This document shows positions 11,458 through 23,378 of a stretch of DNA of 64,000 bases, one piece after another (positions within the stretch are counted from its first letter, which is position 1; each line of letters opens with the position of its first letter). Made by a program: the position numbers and the translations under genes. The DNA lies in contig JAHRBS010000010.1 in assembly GCA_024305745.1 (NCBI GenBank), positions 441,501 to 505,500 on the forward strand, read 5' to 3'. Source of the stretch: Polyporus tsugae (taxonomy: Eukaryota; Basidiomycota; Agaricomycetes; Polyporales; Polyporaceae). The notes beneath the pieces are model-generated. The model saw only the letters and a program-made list of their open reading frames with translations, ran no database searches and was not told where the DNA came from.

Positions 11458-13155
11458 ATGGTTGCTCCTGGCTCTGGACGTCACGGTCCAACTCTCCGGA
11501 GCATGCAAGTCAATGACCTTGCGCTCGGCGTCGTACAATGGTCCGCAGGGAATCTGACGCATTCCATGCTCCAAATTGGTCTGTCGAGCGCATTGTTCGG
11601 TGCGTGACCTCTGAGGTGCCAGCACATCCTCGAAACCGCGAGATGCTCACGGGATGCCAGGCATGCTCACCTCCTTGGCGGCCGTCGCGCTATTCTTCCT
11701 CATGTGGGTGAACATCTCAAGTTGGCGTACAGACCCCGAGCTTACATGCTCCATATGCAGCCGGGCGCGGCCGACAGCCATGCGGGTATTGCTCCCCAGT
11801 ACTCTGCTTCTGTATCTATCTACCGCCTTGTACATGGCCGCCAAGATCTGGCACATCTCCAGCATCGATGCCTACGTATCTGGAGCCAACCGCGGACTGT
11901 TCGTCGCGTCATACGGGCAAGAAGGTCACCACACCTTTGAGCGGGACGTAGAGAAGCAGTCCTGGATGTTCACGGTTGCACTTGGCATCAACGTGAGTCC
12001 GATCGCGGCCCCCAATGCACCTCGGCATTCCCGGCTAACACCCAGTTGTGGACAGGTCGTCCTGGGAGACACAATCGTCTGGTGGCGCGCTTGCGTCGTT
12101 TGGAGACATAGGTTCGTCTACTGTCTCGGAGCGATTCTTCTTTCCGTCACCGTCGGTGCGTGCCCGCAATCTTCTTACCCCGCGTTTGTGAAATGAACGG
12201 GGACTCGGGCCAACATAGTCTGCGGGTCGCTCGGGATCTACTTCACGCCCCACTCGTCAAGCATGAACGCGGTCTTCATCTTTCGGGGGAATAGGTTTGC
12301 AACAGCCTCCACCGTGCTCTCTTTCGCCACAAATGTGCTCGCGACGTCGCTAATTGGGTACAAGGCGTGGTGAGTACATGTCTTGCCTGACACGAGGTTC
12401 ATGATGCTAAATACTACTCTTTCATTACCCTCGTCTTCCTAGGGAGCACAGGCAGCTATTGCGCAAGCATCTCTGCGAGGGTCAGCGTCAGGTGCGGGTA
12501 CTACGGGTGCTCGCACTTCTGGTGGAGTCCGGCGCAATCTACTGCGTGCTGCTGGTAAGAACGTTTCCATTTCACGAATCACTCCTTTGGCCAACCGCCT
12601 AACGCATCGCCGTAGGCTGCCGTGATAGTGGACCAAATCGTCAACGGGACGTCGAGAACTGCGTCATCCATGGGCCCGTTCCAGGCGATCGAGCGGGACT
12701 ACACCTACGACTGCTTCGTGCCCATCGTTGTCAGTACCCTTCCAATATTCCCTTTCTCCCTCGCACAAGGGCACTTACATACCTCGCACTCCTTATATTA
12801 CCTGTAGGCGATCTATCCGGTCCTGATCATCGCTCTCATCGCTCTCAATCAGTCGCCGATCGACAGCGGGTTCTCGCAGCCCGCAGCCTCGTCCCGACTC
12901 GGAACCCAGCGGGTCGCCGGCGTGATGACGAGTACCGTCGTGTTCCACCATCCCGGAACCACTGGCTATAGTTCCTCCTCGGATGCCTCGAGCATCGAAG
13001 GTGGCCTACCAGTAGGTGGGCAACACGACGGGCCAAGGGGCAGGCCACCAAGTCGCAGTGCTAGTATGTTTGATAAGGACGCAGAACAGCAGGGAGAAGG
13101 TCAAGGACACAGAGCTGGTATAGCAACAGAGAGATGTAACAAAGTACCAATGTGA
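11458..13155 (+). CDS. Agaricomycete multi-pass membrane protein, copy 1
   Basis: I do not know a name for this family, but it is common and expanded in Agaricomycetes. Exons read 11458-11599, 11661-11992, 12056 onward and further small exons to a last exon 12808-13155. The protein has about seven hydrophobic segments: LTSLAAVALFFLMWV, LLPSTLLLYLSTALYMAA, the family motif LGDTIVWWRACVVW, VLSFATNVLATSLIGYKAW, VLALLVESGAIYCVLL and IYPVLIIALIALNQSP. A Ser/Gly-rich hydrophilic C-terminal tail follows. The topology resembles a seven-TM receptor-like protein, but no ligand or partner can be inferred. The start at 11458 is the first in-frame ATG; 11503 is an alternative. A tandem homologue follows at 14789. 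Confidence 0.75.
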
Positions 13156-14788
13156 GTGTGCTCAACTTCCGATATCGTCATACTCCCCTTTCAATATTTG
13201 CCGGCCTGATGATGGTTGATTGATGATCATGCTGACAGGATGACAGTACGGTGTGTTGGCGAGCTGTAAGTACGGGATGTTGAAGGGCTTCCGGATGTCC
13301 TTGTTGTGTGCTGGTCTTTCTAGTAAGAATTAAGTACCGACACGAAATTTGGGTTGTTTCTTAAACCGCGGGAAGCACGAAACGGTGAAGGAGAAGGAAG
13401 TTGTAACTAAAGCTAAAGACGTACACAAGTCACATGTTTGCTCGGTGGGAGGGTACGGGCGCCTTCGGAACGGGATCCGGAACAGACTCTCGGCCTCTCT
13501 CGGCTCCAGACTCGGCTCCCCTTATTGGGTTTGCCCCTAGCGGTACGATCAGCCTTTAGCGCTAGATCTAGACGGATGGGAACGAGACTATAATTGGCTT
13601 TGATCAGACTACTTATCATCTCTCTAGACTTCCACACCATGCGCCAACTTTTGAGACCATGGGTAGCTTTGATGACTCTAGGTCTACTTACTTAGCGATT
13701 GATTAATACCTCTTCGACCTCACCAACGGCGCTCGACCTCGCTTGAAAGCCTGAACGTTGAACGAGGAGAAAGAGCGATTTGCTCGGTGCAAACCGTGGC
13801 GTGTATGATGTAGCTAGATAAGTCTTCAAACACTCTGATACATCGTCCTGAATGTGTACTAATCAAGAGCGCCGGTGTCAGGGATAATCAGGAGTGGCGG
13901 GATAGTGGCGGGGGTTACTACTATTAGGTAGGACGCGTACGCCACTTACGCTCGCTCAACGACGTTGGTGAAGGTCTTGAACGTTGTCCCGCCGTCCGAC
14001 GCGTGACTAGCGCGTGACTCGCGGCACCATTCACCATCATTCATATCGACGTCTGCCGGGTAGACTGGTCGAGATTGATGTCGTGAGTTGGTCGTGAGCG
14101 GCTTCGATATCTTCATCATACCAAGTTGACATGCTTACCGTTCTCGGCCTCTGTGCCTCATGGCTGACTTAGTGTGCAGTGAGGTTCGTCACCTGGTTCG
14201 TCCAATCCTGTCCGAGGCGTAAATACGACAAGTTGATCGAGACTTATGGATCGCCGCAGGGCAGTGTTGAACGCAATTCTCGCGGTATCACCGTGGGACT
14301 GCTAGCGGTGCTCCATAAAGATACGACCCTCCGAAATCACAACGCAGCTGGTTCTGCCCCCTTGTACTTGGTGAGTCCAAGCCTCGTAGATGTTAAAAGT
14401 ATGTCGACCGACAGCCCTACTGTATCGCATTCTGCTGTCCAGGGTTGTGACAGCTGCACTTAATCAGGCAAGTTCGACCCGACTCCGCAGTCCACTGCCA
14501 CGTCGTTGGCTTCCCGCTGCTGCACACTGCACTCGCTCTACCTAGAGCGCCCGGAAGGTCTGGCGGTGTCCTCTACTGTGTTCTTGGTATCTGACCCACT
14601 AACGTACTTTTTCTTCGATCATAATTCCGGATGGAAATCCCTCTCTGGTCGCCAACCGATGCCATCGCCTTTTGTTAAACTGCAGCAGCCCCGGTATCGC
14701 GCAGCTGATGCCCCTCCCTGGGTGAGATTTCGGGTGTCTTATTTGACCCTACACCATCCGCTCACAGCTGCTTAGTATCCGGTCAATT
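13156..14788. other. Intergenic between the two membrane-protein paralogues
   Basis: 1.6 kb with only short, unsupported ORFs. I could not recognise another paralogue remnant, transposon ends or RNA genes in it. Confidence 0.45.
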
Positions 14789-16500
14789 ATGTCCGACACG
14801 TTGAACCATGTCAACGCCGACGCGACAGCCGCTGTCCAAATGCTAGTCCCAACCCTGGGTGACCAACTGGTCATTGTCATTCTTTCTACCTTTCTATACG
14901 GTGCGTGTCATCCCACGCGATTTCGCCTCGGTGTTGACAAATGCCATAGGAGTTCTCAGTCTTCTGGTCGCAACGTCCACGTACATCCTCATGCACGTTT
15001 TCTTTTGCTTTATCCCTAGTTCAAGACACTGATACGCGTGCCTCTTAACAGCTCTCAAGGGGTGACACGGATCGGACACCGACTACTACTTCTCGGGACT
15101 TTATTGCTCTACGCGTCATCTGTCCTGTACTGGGCAGCAAGCATCGGTTTCGTTGTCAACTCTAATAAGGTCCTTTCCAACGCAGTCGGCGGACTATTCT
15201 CGTCATCCTACTCGGGAGACCCCCAGGGACACATCCCAGGAGTACGGACATGGTCCTGTATCATGTCGGCCGCGTTCACCATCAATGTAAGGTCACGTTT
15301 CTGCTTGTCCATACACTGCGCGCGCGCTGACGAGGGTTCTTTGGAATGCTCCTTGTAGATCTGTATCGGAGACAGCATCGTCTGGTGGCGCGCTCGTGTC
15401 CTCTACCCCGACAATAGGACGATTCGACGCATCTGTTGCTTGCTCTTTTCCAGCACTTTCGGTGTGTGTCGCACTTTGAAGCCGACTGTGTTCCTGTAGA
15501 CTGACGCTCTGCACGCTATGGACTAGTGCTTGGCATCATATCAACAGCGTCCTCCGTCCGCATAGCAGCCAAGGATACCGGCGCGTCCTTTCCCATCGTC
15601 TACACCGGGGACCAATGGGGCGTCGCCGCCGTCGCATTCTCTCTCGCTACCAACATGTTCTCAACGTCGCTCATCGGCTATAAGGCATGGTATGTCGTCT
15701 CTGCATCGCGTTCTATCACCGTGCGCGCCTCATCATCAACCGCTGACCGTTTCCATCGTTACAGGCAGCACAGAGCGTTCTTGCGTGCGCATTTGGGCGC
15801 TGGCACACGAAACTCAACCAGCGTAGTGAAAATGCTCGCGCTCCTCGTGGAGTCGGGTATGGTGTACTGCCTCATCTGGGTACGTTCTTCGACCGTGGAG
15901 TCGCTGCGAATGATTGCTTACACCCAGTCCAAAACAACACCTAGTTGCTTGTGCTGGCCTACCACATATGCGACACTGTGGACAGCCCACAGGGACCCTT
16001 CTGGCGCGCGGTGTCTTACATCCACGCAGCGGCTCTCGCTCCCGCGATCGTGCGTCTGCTTCCGCCCTCCCTGCAATGCTAACCTCGCTGATCCGATCGC
16101 ACACCCCCTCCCCTCCCCCCAGGCGATCTACCCGATGACGATCGTCGTCCTCGTCGCGCTCAACAAGTCGCAGCTCGCGAAGCGTACCCCCGGCCAGAGC
16201 ATCCGCCTCGGCGCGAACACCGGCTTGGGTTCCCTCCCGATCTCGACCGCGCGCACCAACTGTCACTCGACCGTGCGCTTCGCGAGCGCGACGCAGCTCG
16301 ACTCTGAGCCGGTGTCCTCGTGCCCTGTGCTGTCGACGATCTCGCTCGGGACCCGCGTGGACCCGGAGGAGGTGGGCAGTTGGTCCGAGGAGTCGGAGTC
16401 GGGTTGCCCGCATGGGCACACAGTGCCGGCGAGGAAGGGGAGCTTCCGGTCGACGAGCTCGCGGCACTCGGATCACACGCTGCAAGACCCGAAGCAGTAG
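14789..16500 (+). CDS. Agaricomycete multi-pass membrane protein, copy 2
   Basis: Tandem homologue of the gene at 11458, same strand and same motif order: an N-terminal TM (QLVIVILSTFLYG), LLLLGTLLLYASSVLYWAA, IGDSIVWWRARVLYP, AVAFSLATNMFSTSLIGYKAW, HR then MLALLVESGMVYCLIW, LLVLAYHICDTVDSP and IYPMTIVVLVALNKSQ. The last exon is 16123-16500 and encodes a Ser/Thr-rich cytoplasmic-type tail. Introns fall at equivalent places to copy 1 (after the NxN/AFTIN exon, after YKAW, after the ESGMVYCLIW exon, before AIYP), showing descent by tandem duplication followed by strong divergence. One donor after the second small exon is weak, so the extent of the second TM exon is uncertain. Confidence 0.75.
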
Positions 16501-18484
16501 CTTCGCTTATTTATTACGACTGCGTATTACGTGAAAACGTCTTATGCAGGCAGGGTCTTGGAGCTTCGTGGCCGAGCACCCCAAGTCCTTAGTATACCAT
16601 GAACAAGCCTCAGTCTCACGTTTCACGCATTAATTAATACTACCAGTCACGGTTTTAGGTACTCTGAACAAGTGGTGAACAGAGTCCATAATATTTACAA
16701 TACAGCCAGTCGGACTCGCCAGGCTCGATGGTATCATATGCGCAGTTAGGATCCTAGTAATATTGTAATTTGTAATTTGTATCTTACGGCAGTTCGGAGT
16801 AAGACGTGGTCCGCTCATATGTCATCCCCAAAGTTCAAGTCATCAATTTAGACGATAGAAACATCGGCCGAATACTTTCCGAAACGTGATGCTGCATTCA
16901 GGTTTTATACGATTATACGATGTTTTTGATGCACAAGCCCAGGTGCACTGCTCGAAGCGTGCGCCCCGTCCTAGGCTTTGAATATGTGATCGCCCGACCA
17001 ACGTCCAATAGCCCAACACCCAAGCGGCCGATTTGAAGAGGAACGCACTTGAGGCAGACCCGCATCTAGTAACCAAGGCTACTTTAGTGAGTACTTCAAC
17101 CTTGTGCAAAGCATGAACGAGAGGTCGGAACATACCCTGTGCGAGAAGCACGCGTCACGGGCAAGTTCGCTGTCGTACGCTCGTTCGTCCGCGTTCTGCA
17201 TGTCAATATTAATATTTTTCAGTTGTAGGGAATGAGCACAGAAGGAGCCGCACGCACCGAGTTCCTCTCCCCGCATGTGGTCACGAGGAAGGGAATGCTT
17301 GCGCGAGCCCACGAGGGAGGAGCTTCAGATATCGTATGAGGGTAGGTTGAAGACGCGAGGTTGCCGTGCATGCCTGAGACCGCCTTGGGCCGAAGCGGAG
17401 AGCGAGTCGAGGGAAGGGCGAGGATGAAGGCCGGCGCTGGGGACGGCGTGCGACCGTGACGGCGTCTGGATCCACAGTCGACGAGTCCCCCGAGAGAGGA
17501 GAGAAAGATCAGGAGGACGAGTGGAATGGAACAGGTACCTCCGCACAGTCATGGTGGAGGTACCGAGAAGGCTGCAAGGTCTGGTGGTCGAGTGGGGTGG
17601 TAGAGATAGTGCTGCATGCAACTGGCGATGGTGGTCTTTGAGGAGGAAGATCGTTCGTCGCGGCGGGTTTTTTTTATACACCGTTCAGCGGGTGGCTGGC
17701 TGGTCAACCTCTCTGGCTGAGCGGCAGATTGGGGGCATCGCATTGCCGCTTCTGCTCGCCTCGGGGTTCGCCTCCTGCGATCGGAATGAGTCTAGACTTG
17801 AAGGAAGCGAATTTGCGCGTCGGGCTGACTTGTTGGGCATAATCGATTCGTAGGTTTCGAGAGAGAGTAGCAGATCTGCGAAGAAGTCCTCAGTTCAGCT
17901 TCAGAACAGTACAAGTATTGATGTCTACCTCAAATATCCAAAGCGCGCTTTGCGGATATATCCTCGGCCGAAACATAACGCAAAGGTCTGACCTCCCGGC
18001 TCGCCCGACTACACTAACGCCAATATAGGTAGGGGCGAGGGGTCGTCGCGACTCGCCGCACTGGGAACCGACCAATGGCCTAGCGCGTGAGCTATATGCT
18101 TACCGCAAACGCGATATCGATCCTCCAGGAGTCGCGGCCTGCCGGCGCCAGGGATGGACGGTCCTGCAGAGCACGCAAAGGGAACCTGAAGTTGAACATG
18201 CGACACTTCCTCCTCAGGGGGTTGTAGAGGTCACAGGTGTTAACGACAGTCACATACTAAATCAATTAAACTCGAGAGCTGTGGATCAGACAACATCGCC
18301 GGTGGCCATGCCAAGAGTAATCATCAATCACTTCGCATTGGGTGCTATGCATGCACAGTAAATAGCACAGCGGACAACGTAACAAAGAGGAACGAAAGCG
18401 ATAACTAGGGACGAACCATCAAGAAGGAAGTAAGGATCATGATTGGCAGAGCTAGTCCATGTGTTGCAGGACATTGTGGAACAC
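16501..18484. other. Intergenic region, no supportable gene
   Basis: AT-rich after the membrane-protein gene, then GC-rich between 17280 and 17860 with several overlapping low-complexity ORFs rich in Arg/Ser/Pro. Codon patterns do not favour any frame. Confidence 0.4.
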
Positions 18485-19252
18485 GTTTCAGCATTGCCGT
18501 CAACTTCGAATGCGAAGCGAACCACGTACCACGTCGTTGTCATCCCAAGACCACCACCATTTCAACTCGGTCTTCTTGCCTTCCGGCAAGCACTCGGTCA
18601 TCGCTGTATGCAAAAACTCGACGACTTTATCATATCTGTCCGGCTGCCCGAGATCGTCGTACTCTTCGTCCATGTTGTAGTTCGTCCACGTGTATAGAAT
18701 CTTGGGGCTATTTGAACGAGAACGGCCGACCAACCTCGAGCCTCTGCCCAGTCGTACGTATAAGCTTGAGGACAACGACCATGCGAGTCATGATGCACAG
18801 GTAGTTGACAATGTTCTTCCGTCGGTGGTGGTCCTTGGTGACGTCTGCGAAGTTGAACTTGGGAGTGGTGCAGCCGAGCCAATCCCGATGCTTCGGGGTA
18901 GGTTCAAACGAGAGACGGCGGTGCTTCGCGTACTCGACGAGGTACTAGTCGTCTTTGAAAGGCTAACCGTGGAGGAGAACAGGAGGGGAGTTCTTGCCAA
19001 TGGCGAGCATCTCGGGAGGGATAGTCCCTTCAGGTCTGCGGTTACGCATGAGCCGCTTCCACTTCTACTGTGGATGGCAATGAGAGAAAGAATTCATGGA
19101 CAGCCAGAACGCTGTGACCTCACCCTGATCTGAGCCAACGCCGCTGCCTCGGTGTACCGATAACGGGGCTTGGCGGTGTCGATACTGGGCTCCATCTCCA
19201 GCAAGTATTGGGACCCCTCCCAAAGCGGTGAGTTCTTCGGTCTGTTTTCCAT
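18485..19252 (-). pseudogene. Decayed gene of unknown family with in-frame stops
   Basis: An ATG at 19252 opens a good exon (MENRPKNSPLWEGSQYLLEM, RYRYTEAAALAQIR). It splices in phase 0 to an exon reading KWKRLMRNRRPEGTIPPEM and NSPPVLLHG. The reading then meets two TAG codons seven codons apart (around PFKDD) inside otherwise coding-like sequence that continues as YLVEYAKHRRLSFEPTPKH and HRRKNIVNYLCIMTRMVVV. A following exon-like stretch (YTWTNYNMDEEYDDLGQPD, KKTELKWWWSWDD) is in a different frame from the best splice. I do not recognise the family. The two stops and the frame break suggest a dead gene rather than unusual introns. Confidence 0.45.
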
Positions 19253-19857
19253 AGCCGTGTGCGCGACCGGGGTCAAAGATAGAGGCGACAGAACCGGGGG
19301 ACGAGTGGAAGGGATGGGTTACTTGGTCGAGCGGAGCGGGTGTAAGCGCCCATGCGTGGGGCTAAGCGCCCTTCTTCGACCCGGCGCCTCTTGGGACTGC
19401 CACTGATGCCATGGGCCATGGGCACTGGCACATCGACGACTCCAAGTCGGAACAGTTGTACAAGTAAGTACATCGGATACTATTAGGTCTGACTTCCGCT
19501 GAAAAGATGCCACGTCACAGGGTTAATTCACTGTCTCTTAATCTGAGGTCCGAGTCGGATTCCAGGTTGGCCTTCAGCGCTTCAGCAGAGATCTGCGTTA
19601 GACACAGATGTCTACCATCTTGCGCCTTGCAGCGATTAAACTGTTGACCTGAACAAACAATTGCATCATATGTCACCAAGCGAATACTCACGTAGTAAGA
19701 CCGTACGAATCGAGCCCGAGGGTACAAGATAGGCTCCAAGTGGCGGCTGGCACCCCACCTCCCTTGGACCCGTATCACCATCTTCTACAGCGAACCCTCT
19801 CTTCATACTCTTTTCTTCGTTGACGGGCAGTGCCCTGCATCATCTTCGTTCTTCAGC
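19253..19857. other. Intergenic, promoter side of the small Asp/Ser-rich gene
   Basis: No gene was seen. The last 60 bases before the ATG at 19858 are pyrimidine-rich (runs of CTCTTC and TTCTTC), a common core-promoter feature of fungal genes. Confidence 0.4.
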
Positions 19858-20536
19858 ATGTCGGACCCCGAGTCTCCCATTCTCCGGCCTGGCGCCTTCG
19901 CACGTACTCCTTTCGGCACACCCTTCTTCCAACTATACACGGACCCCGAAATCGACGCCAGTGGGTTGTTTAAACGACCGCTGAAAGCGAGGATGCAGGA
20001 GGAGATCGTGGCTTGGGAGAAGCTCCAGCGAACCGGTGAGCTCCCCGAGAACAGATCGTACGCAGCCCTTCTTCGGCAAAGCGTTCTTGCAGGAAACGGT
20101 GTGCCAGTCGATACACTTACCGCCGAACGGATCGTGGACGTCGGGTTCGTTGTGGGTGGGGTTGGCTACTCCACACACTCCGTATCTGACGTCGATAGTC
20201 CTGGAGACGAGGTGAGGGTCGGCGAAGCGACAGCCGCGTCGACCGAGAGCGACGACGACTGTTTGTGGCCCGACACGTACTCCATCGACTCGGACTCGGA
20301 CATCGGCTACGTGGTCGACGGATTCGTGGTCATCGACATCGCCGACGCGACCGGTTCAGTGTTCTGGGACCACACCCGCCAGCATCGTCGCAAGGTCAGC
20401 CACTTCAGAACCATTTGTGCACGTGTCCGATACTCACCATAGTCTACAATGCCAGGTTGAACGGGCAGAAGAGTCCCCGAGCCTCTGGTCGCGTTTCCTC
20501 AGCCTACTTCGTCCTGTAGGCGCGATGGATTGGTAG
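19858..20536 (+). CDS. Small Asp/Ser-rich protein of unknown function
   Basis: Two exons (19858-20394 and 20456-20536) join in phase 0 to 205 aa. The N-terminal third resembles a short conserved cytosolic segment (FGTPFFQLYTDPEIDASGLF, MQEEIVAWEKLQRTGELPE). The middle is acidic (ESDDDCLWPDTYSIDSDSD). The spliced C-terminus is an amphipathic basic/hydrophobic helix-like piece (SPSLWSRFLSLLRPVG). No signal peptide or known domain was recognised. A relic of a homologue, keeping the DTYSIDSDS block, lies at 43415-43740 on the opposite strand, next to paralogues of this gene's other neighbours. Confidence 0.7.
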
Positions 20537-20929
20537 ATTGGTAGGATTCGGTGACGCGGGTGGTGGGATGGCGACCTACCATTTGTTGAGCCAGTCCGTT
20601 AGTAGAGCCGGCATCTTGATTAGTACTGTGCTCTGGACATGAACCTTAGTGCATGGACTCTTACTTGTAGATAGTTCACCCATGTAGCCACCTCGACCCT
20701 GTATTAGCTAGTCCTACCAAGGCATCGAGCAAGCGCAGCCCTTCCTGCGTCCCGCTACGATGCCAAGCGTGCGGTCAGACCAAGGATATATCGAAGGATG
20801 GATTCGCCACCCATGTACGGCCATCGTAGCATCCGTTCCGACCTCAGCAGGACGAGTGGTGTGGTCCGCTTGTATGACGTGTGGACCGCGTTACACATGG
20901 CTCTACGGCACAGATTGAGGCAATCATGA

Positions 20930-21414
20930 CGTTCAGGGTTTGAGGAATTGCCAGGTAGGGCAATCGCCGCCGAGCGGTGATTTGCGTCGAGACGCCGCCC
21001 GCCCCCCACGACATGTTTTCCGCGTCGGCCATGCACTGAACCGGGATGAACCAAGCCAAACAGGGGCCGGGCACCGCCACACTGGATGGAAGCAAAGCGT
21101 TTGGTAACCACCGTTGGGCGGAAGGTGGCTGCGCAGCCCCTGTTGCAAGCCATCCGCATTCGAATCGATACCAGGACCTGCTCGTTACGGTTACCGAGAA
21201 GCGGATGTGTAACTTCGTCAGCGAACGAGGTTCTTCGAACAGGTGGATGGGACTCACTTTCGTTGAAGAAATACGACAAGGGCCGGATGGAGCACCACTC
21301 GCCCGCCTACTACTGCCTGCAGGTATAAAAGGACCCGCGTCGCACGCATCCATCCTCCAACTCAACAGCTTCACACCTCCTTCATCCAATCAACGCACAC
21401 ACAAACTTCTCATC
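20930..21414 (+). promoter_or_regulatory. Promoter block of KNH-type gene A, shared with gene B1
   Basis: The bases upstream of the ATG at 21415 match, in reverse complement, those upstream of the gene at 40458. Matching pieces include the CAGGTAGGG.AATCGCCG block, GGGCACCGCCAC.CTGGA, GCGGAAGGTGGCTGCG, GCGGATGTGT, TGGGACTCACTTTCG and the TATA box with the 5' UTR. Conservation over more than 400 bp of non-coding DNA points to a recent duplication that included the promoter. Confidence 0.6.
21324..21330 (+). promoter_or_regulatory. TATA box of KNH-type gene A
   Basis: A perfect TATAAAA lies 85-91 nt upstream of the ATG at 21415, as expected for a regulated, strongly expressed gene. Confidence 0.75.
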
Positions 21415-22306
21415 ATGTTCACCAAGACCACCTTCGTCAAGTGCGCCCTCGTGCCCCTCGCCGCGGCGGCAGTCCTCCCCAACGTCGCCTCCGCCACCCC
21501 CGCGCCTGCGCTCCAGGTCCGCGACTACACCCCGTCGACCACGAGCAGCGGCTCCTGGCCCAAGAAGACCGACTGTGATTGCGATTGGGCCTGGGACAAG
21601 GACCACATCCCGAAGGTCACCCAGCCGAACAAGGACACGGTCTGGAAGGTCGGCGACAGCCAGAAAGTCACTTGGTAAGCATTCGTGTCCCCGTCCGTGG
21701 GAATGACGGCGTTGCTGACGGCGGGCTTGCAGGGAGAAGAAGTGGGACGACAAGAAGAATGGGAGTTCCGACGGCAAGGACGGGAAGAATTGGGACGATG
21801 GAAAGGATGGAAAGGACGGCAAGTGCAAGGACTGGGGCGATGGCAAGGACGGCAAGAAGGACGATGGCAAGGATGGCAAGAAGGGTGGTTGTAAGACCAG
21901 GCTCTTCCTCCGCAAGGGCGATGCCCTGCCTTTCTGTAAGCAGTCCTGTTCCATGCGCTCGACAGACTCACTAACCTTTGGTGCGCAGTCATCCTCGCTG
22001 AGGGTTTCGACATCAAGGCAGGCTTTGTCGATGTCATCGTGCCGAACGTCTTCGATGGGAGCGACTACCGCGTCACCTGTAAGTCACTTTTAGTATTCGG
22101 GCGTGCGAGGACATGCAAAACTCAACGGGTCGTGCATTGCAGTGTCAAACCGGGACGACAAGCCTGAGCTGCAGAGCAACAGCGACAAGTTCAAGATCAC
22201 CAAGGATCACAAGGACCACAAGGAATGCAAGGACGGGAAGGATAAGGATGGGAAGGAATGCAAGGACTGGGAAGATGGTAAGGACGGGAAGAACGGTGGA
22301 TACTAA
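21415..22306 (+). CDS. Secreted KNH-domain protein with Lys-Asp-Gly repeat insertion (A)
   Basis: Four exons (21415-21674, 21733-21935, 21989-22078, 22143-22306) give 238 aa. A signal peptide (FVKCALVPLAAAAVLP...ASA) is followed by a region ending in DTVWKVGDSQKVTW and, after a gap, KTRLFLRKGD, ILAEGFDIKAGFVDVIVP, FDGSDYRVTLSNRDDKPELQ and SDKFKIT. These are the ordered strands of the Kre9/KNH1-like Ig domain (PF10342 type) known from fungal cell-wall and GPI proteins. Unusually, about 50 residues of KDGK/DDGKDGK repeats are inserted between the GxxxxVTW strand and the RLFLRKG strand, and a second KDHKDHKECKDGK tail follows the domain. No GPI signal was seen, so it is likely released or wall-associated. 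The coding repeats form a minisatellite at DNA level. Paralogues: 39615-40458 and 41889-42532. Confidence 0.85.
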
Positions 22307-23378
22307 ATGTGTACCACCAACTCGCTCTTGACCCGTCCAGTTCTTGGCCTTCCTTTCCCGTGCCCGGATAGGTCTGCTGTTTCGCTTCATACCCGCACAT
22401 AGCGATACAATTTTTTGAGTCGTATTTGCCGTTTTCCTCTTCAAACATGATCGTTTGGGCCATAAATATACGCACTTATTCCGTCCATGGTACGTCTATC
22501 CCTGCAAGGAAAACTGTACGTTAAAACAGTTCGTGTTTGTCACACCGTGCTGAGTCTTCTCGAAAATTCCCACCAATAAATTTCCCAATCCGCAAAATCG
22601 ACTACATTCCCATCGCAAATCTACCAATTCACTACCTTCTCTTCGTCTGCCAACGCACACGCTTCTTCAGCATCGTCATAGCCAAGTTGAGCGGAAGGCG
22701 GTGGCTACCTCGTCGCCTTGAGTATACCGCCCTTGGTACCGATCAAAGTGTCTTTGGTGCGTCTTCGGTGCTACCGCCGTTGAACTTGGTCCTCGCCGTC
22801 CCCTTCCCAGACGAACTCATAGCAGATGGGATCGCGTCCGCGTCTTCGAAGAATTTGTCAAGTACAAGTTCCAGCATGCGCCTCAAGTGTGCACCCTGCA
22901 TGTACTCCCTTAGCGCTCACCATCCAGCTCGCCGCGTACAAGCCATTGGCCTACAACGGGTGGATGCGTCGTGAGCAATCCGGGTTACACGCAAAATAAC
23001 GTGTTGCGCGCGGTGGACACCATCATATTGCCTTCATCGAGCCAGAAATGGTTGCCCGGCTTGAAGCTCAGTCGATGAGCGACCGGTTTGTCCACGAACT
23101 GCATGTACTCACACTAGTGAGACGCGCACGCTTTGACAGTTGTGGATATATAGGCCAGGAGACGGGGGAAAATGAAATAGCTATCGTCGTCAAGCATACC
23201 GGAAGCCTCGGCGCATTTCGATTCGTTGAACCTTGACGACATGGCCAAACCTGCCGCCTCTCTCCCCATCTTTCGCACGACCGTGTTCTCGCACTCCTGC
23301 TACGCCCTGTACATCAAGGTAATCAGAAACACAGCGCGTACACGTTGATGATGAGAGCACGGTACCATTATTACCAAT
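22307..23378. other. Intergenic region, no supportable gene
   Basis: Unassigned sequence with a plus-strand ORF (22537-22974) and shorter ones that carry no signature. A frame near 22830-22910 reads a protein-like helical stretch but is not joined to anything. Confidence 0.35.

Noticed and set aside
17281..17860. Several open frames on both strands in GC-rich DNA
   Set aside because: No frame shows coding bias, domains or connected exons.
22537..22974. 145-codon plus-strand ORF
   Set aside because: Mixed composition, no homologue pattern, and an equally protein-like alternative frame inside it.
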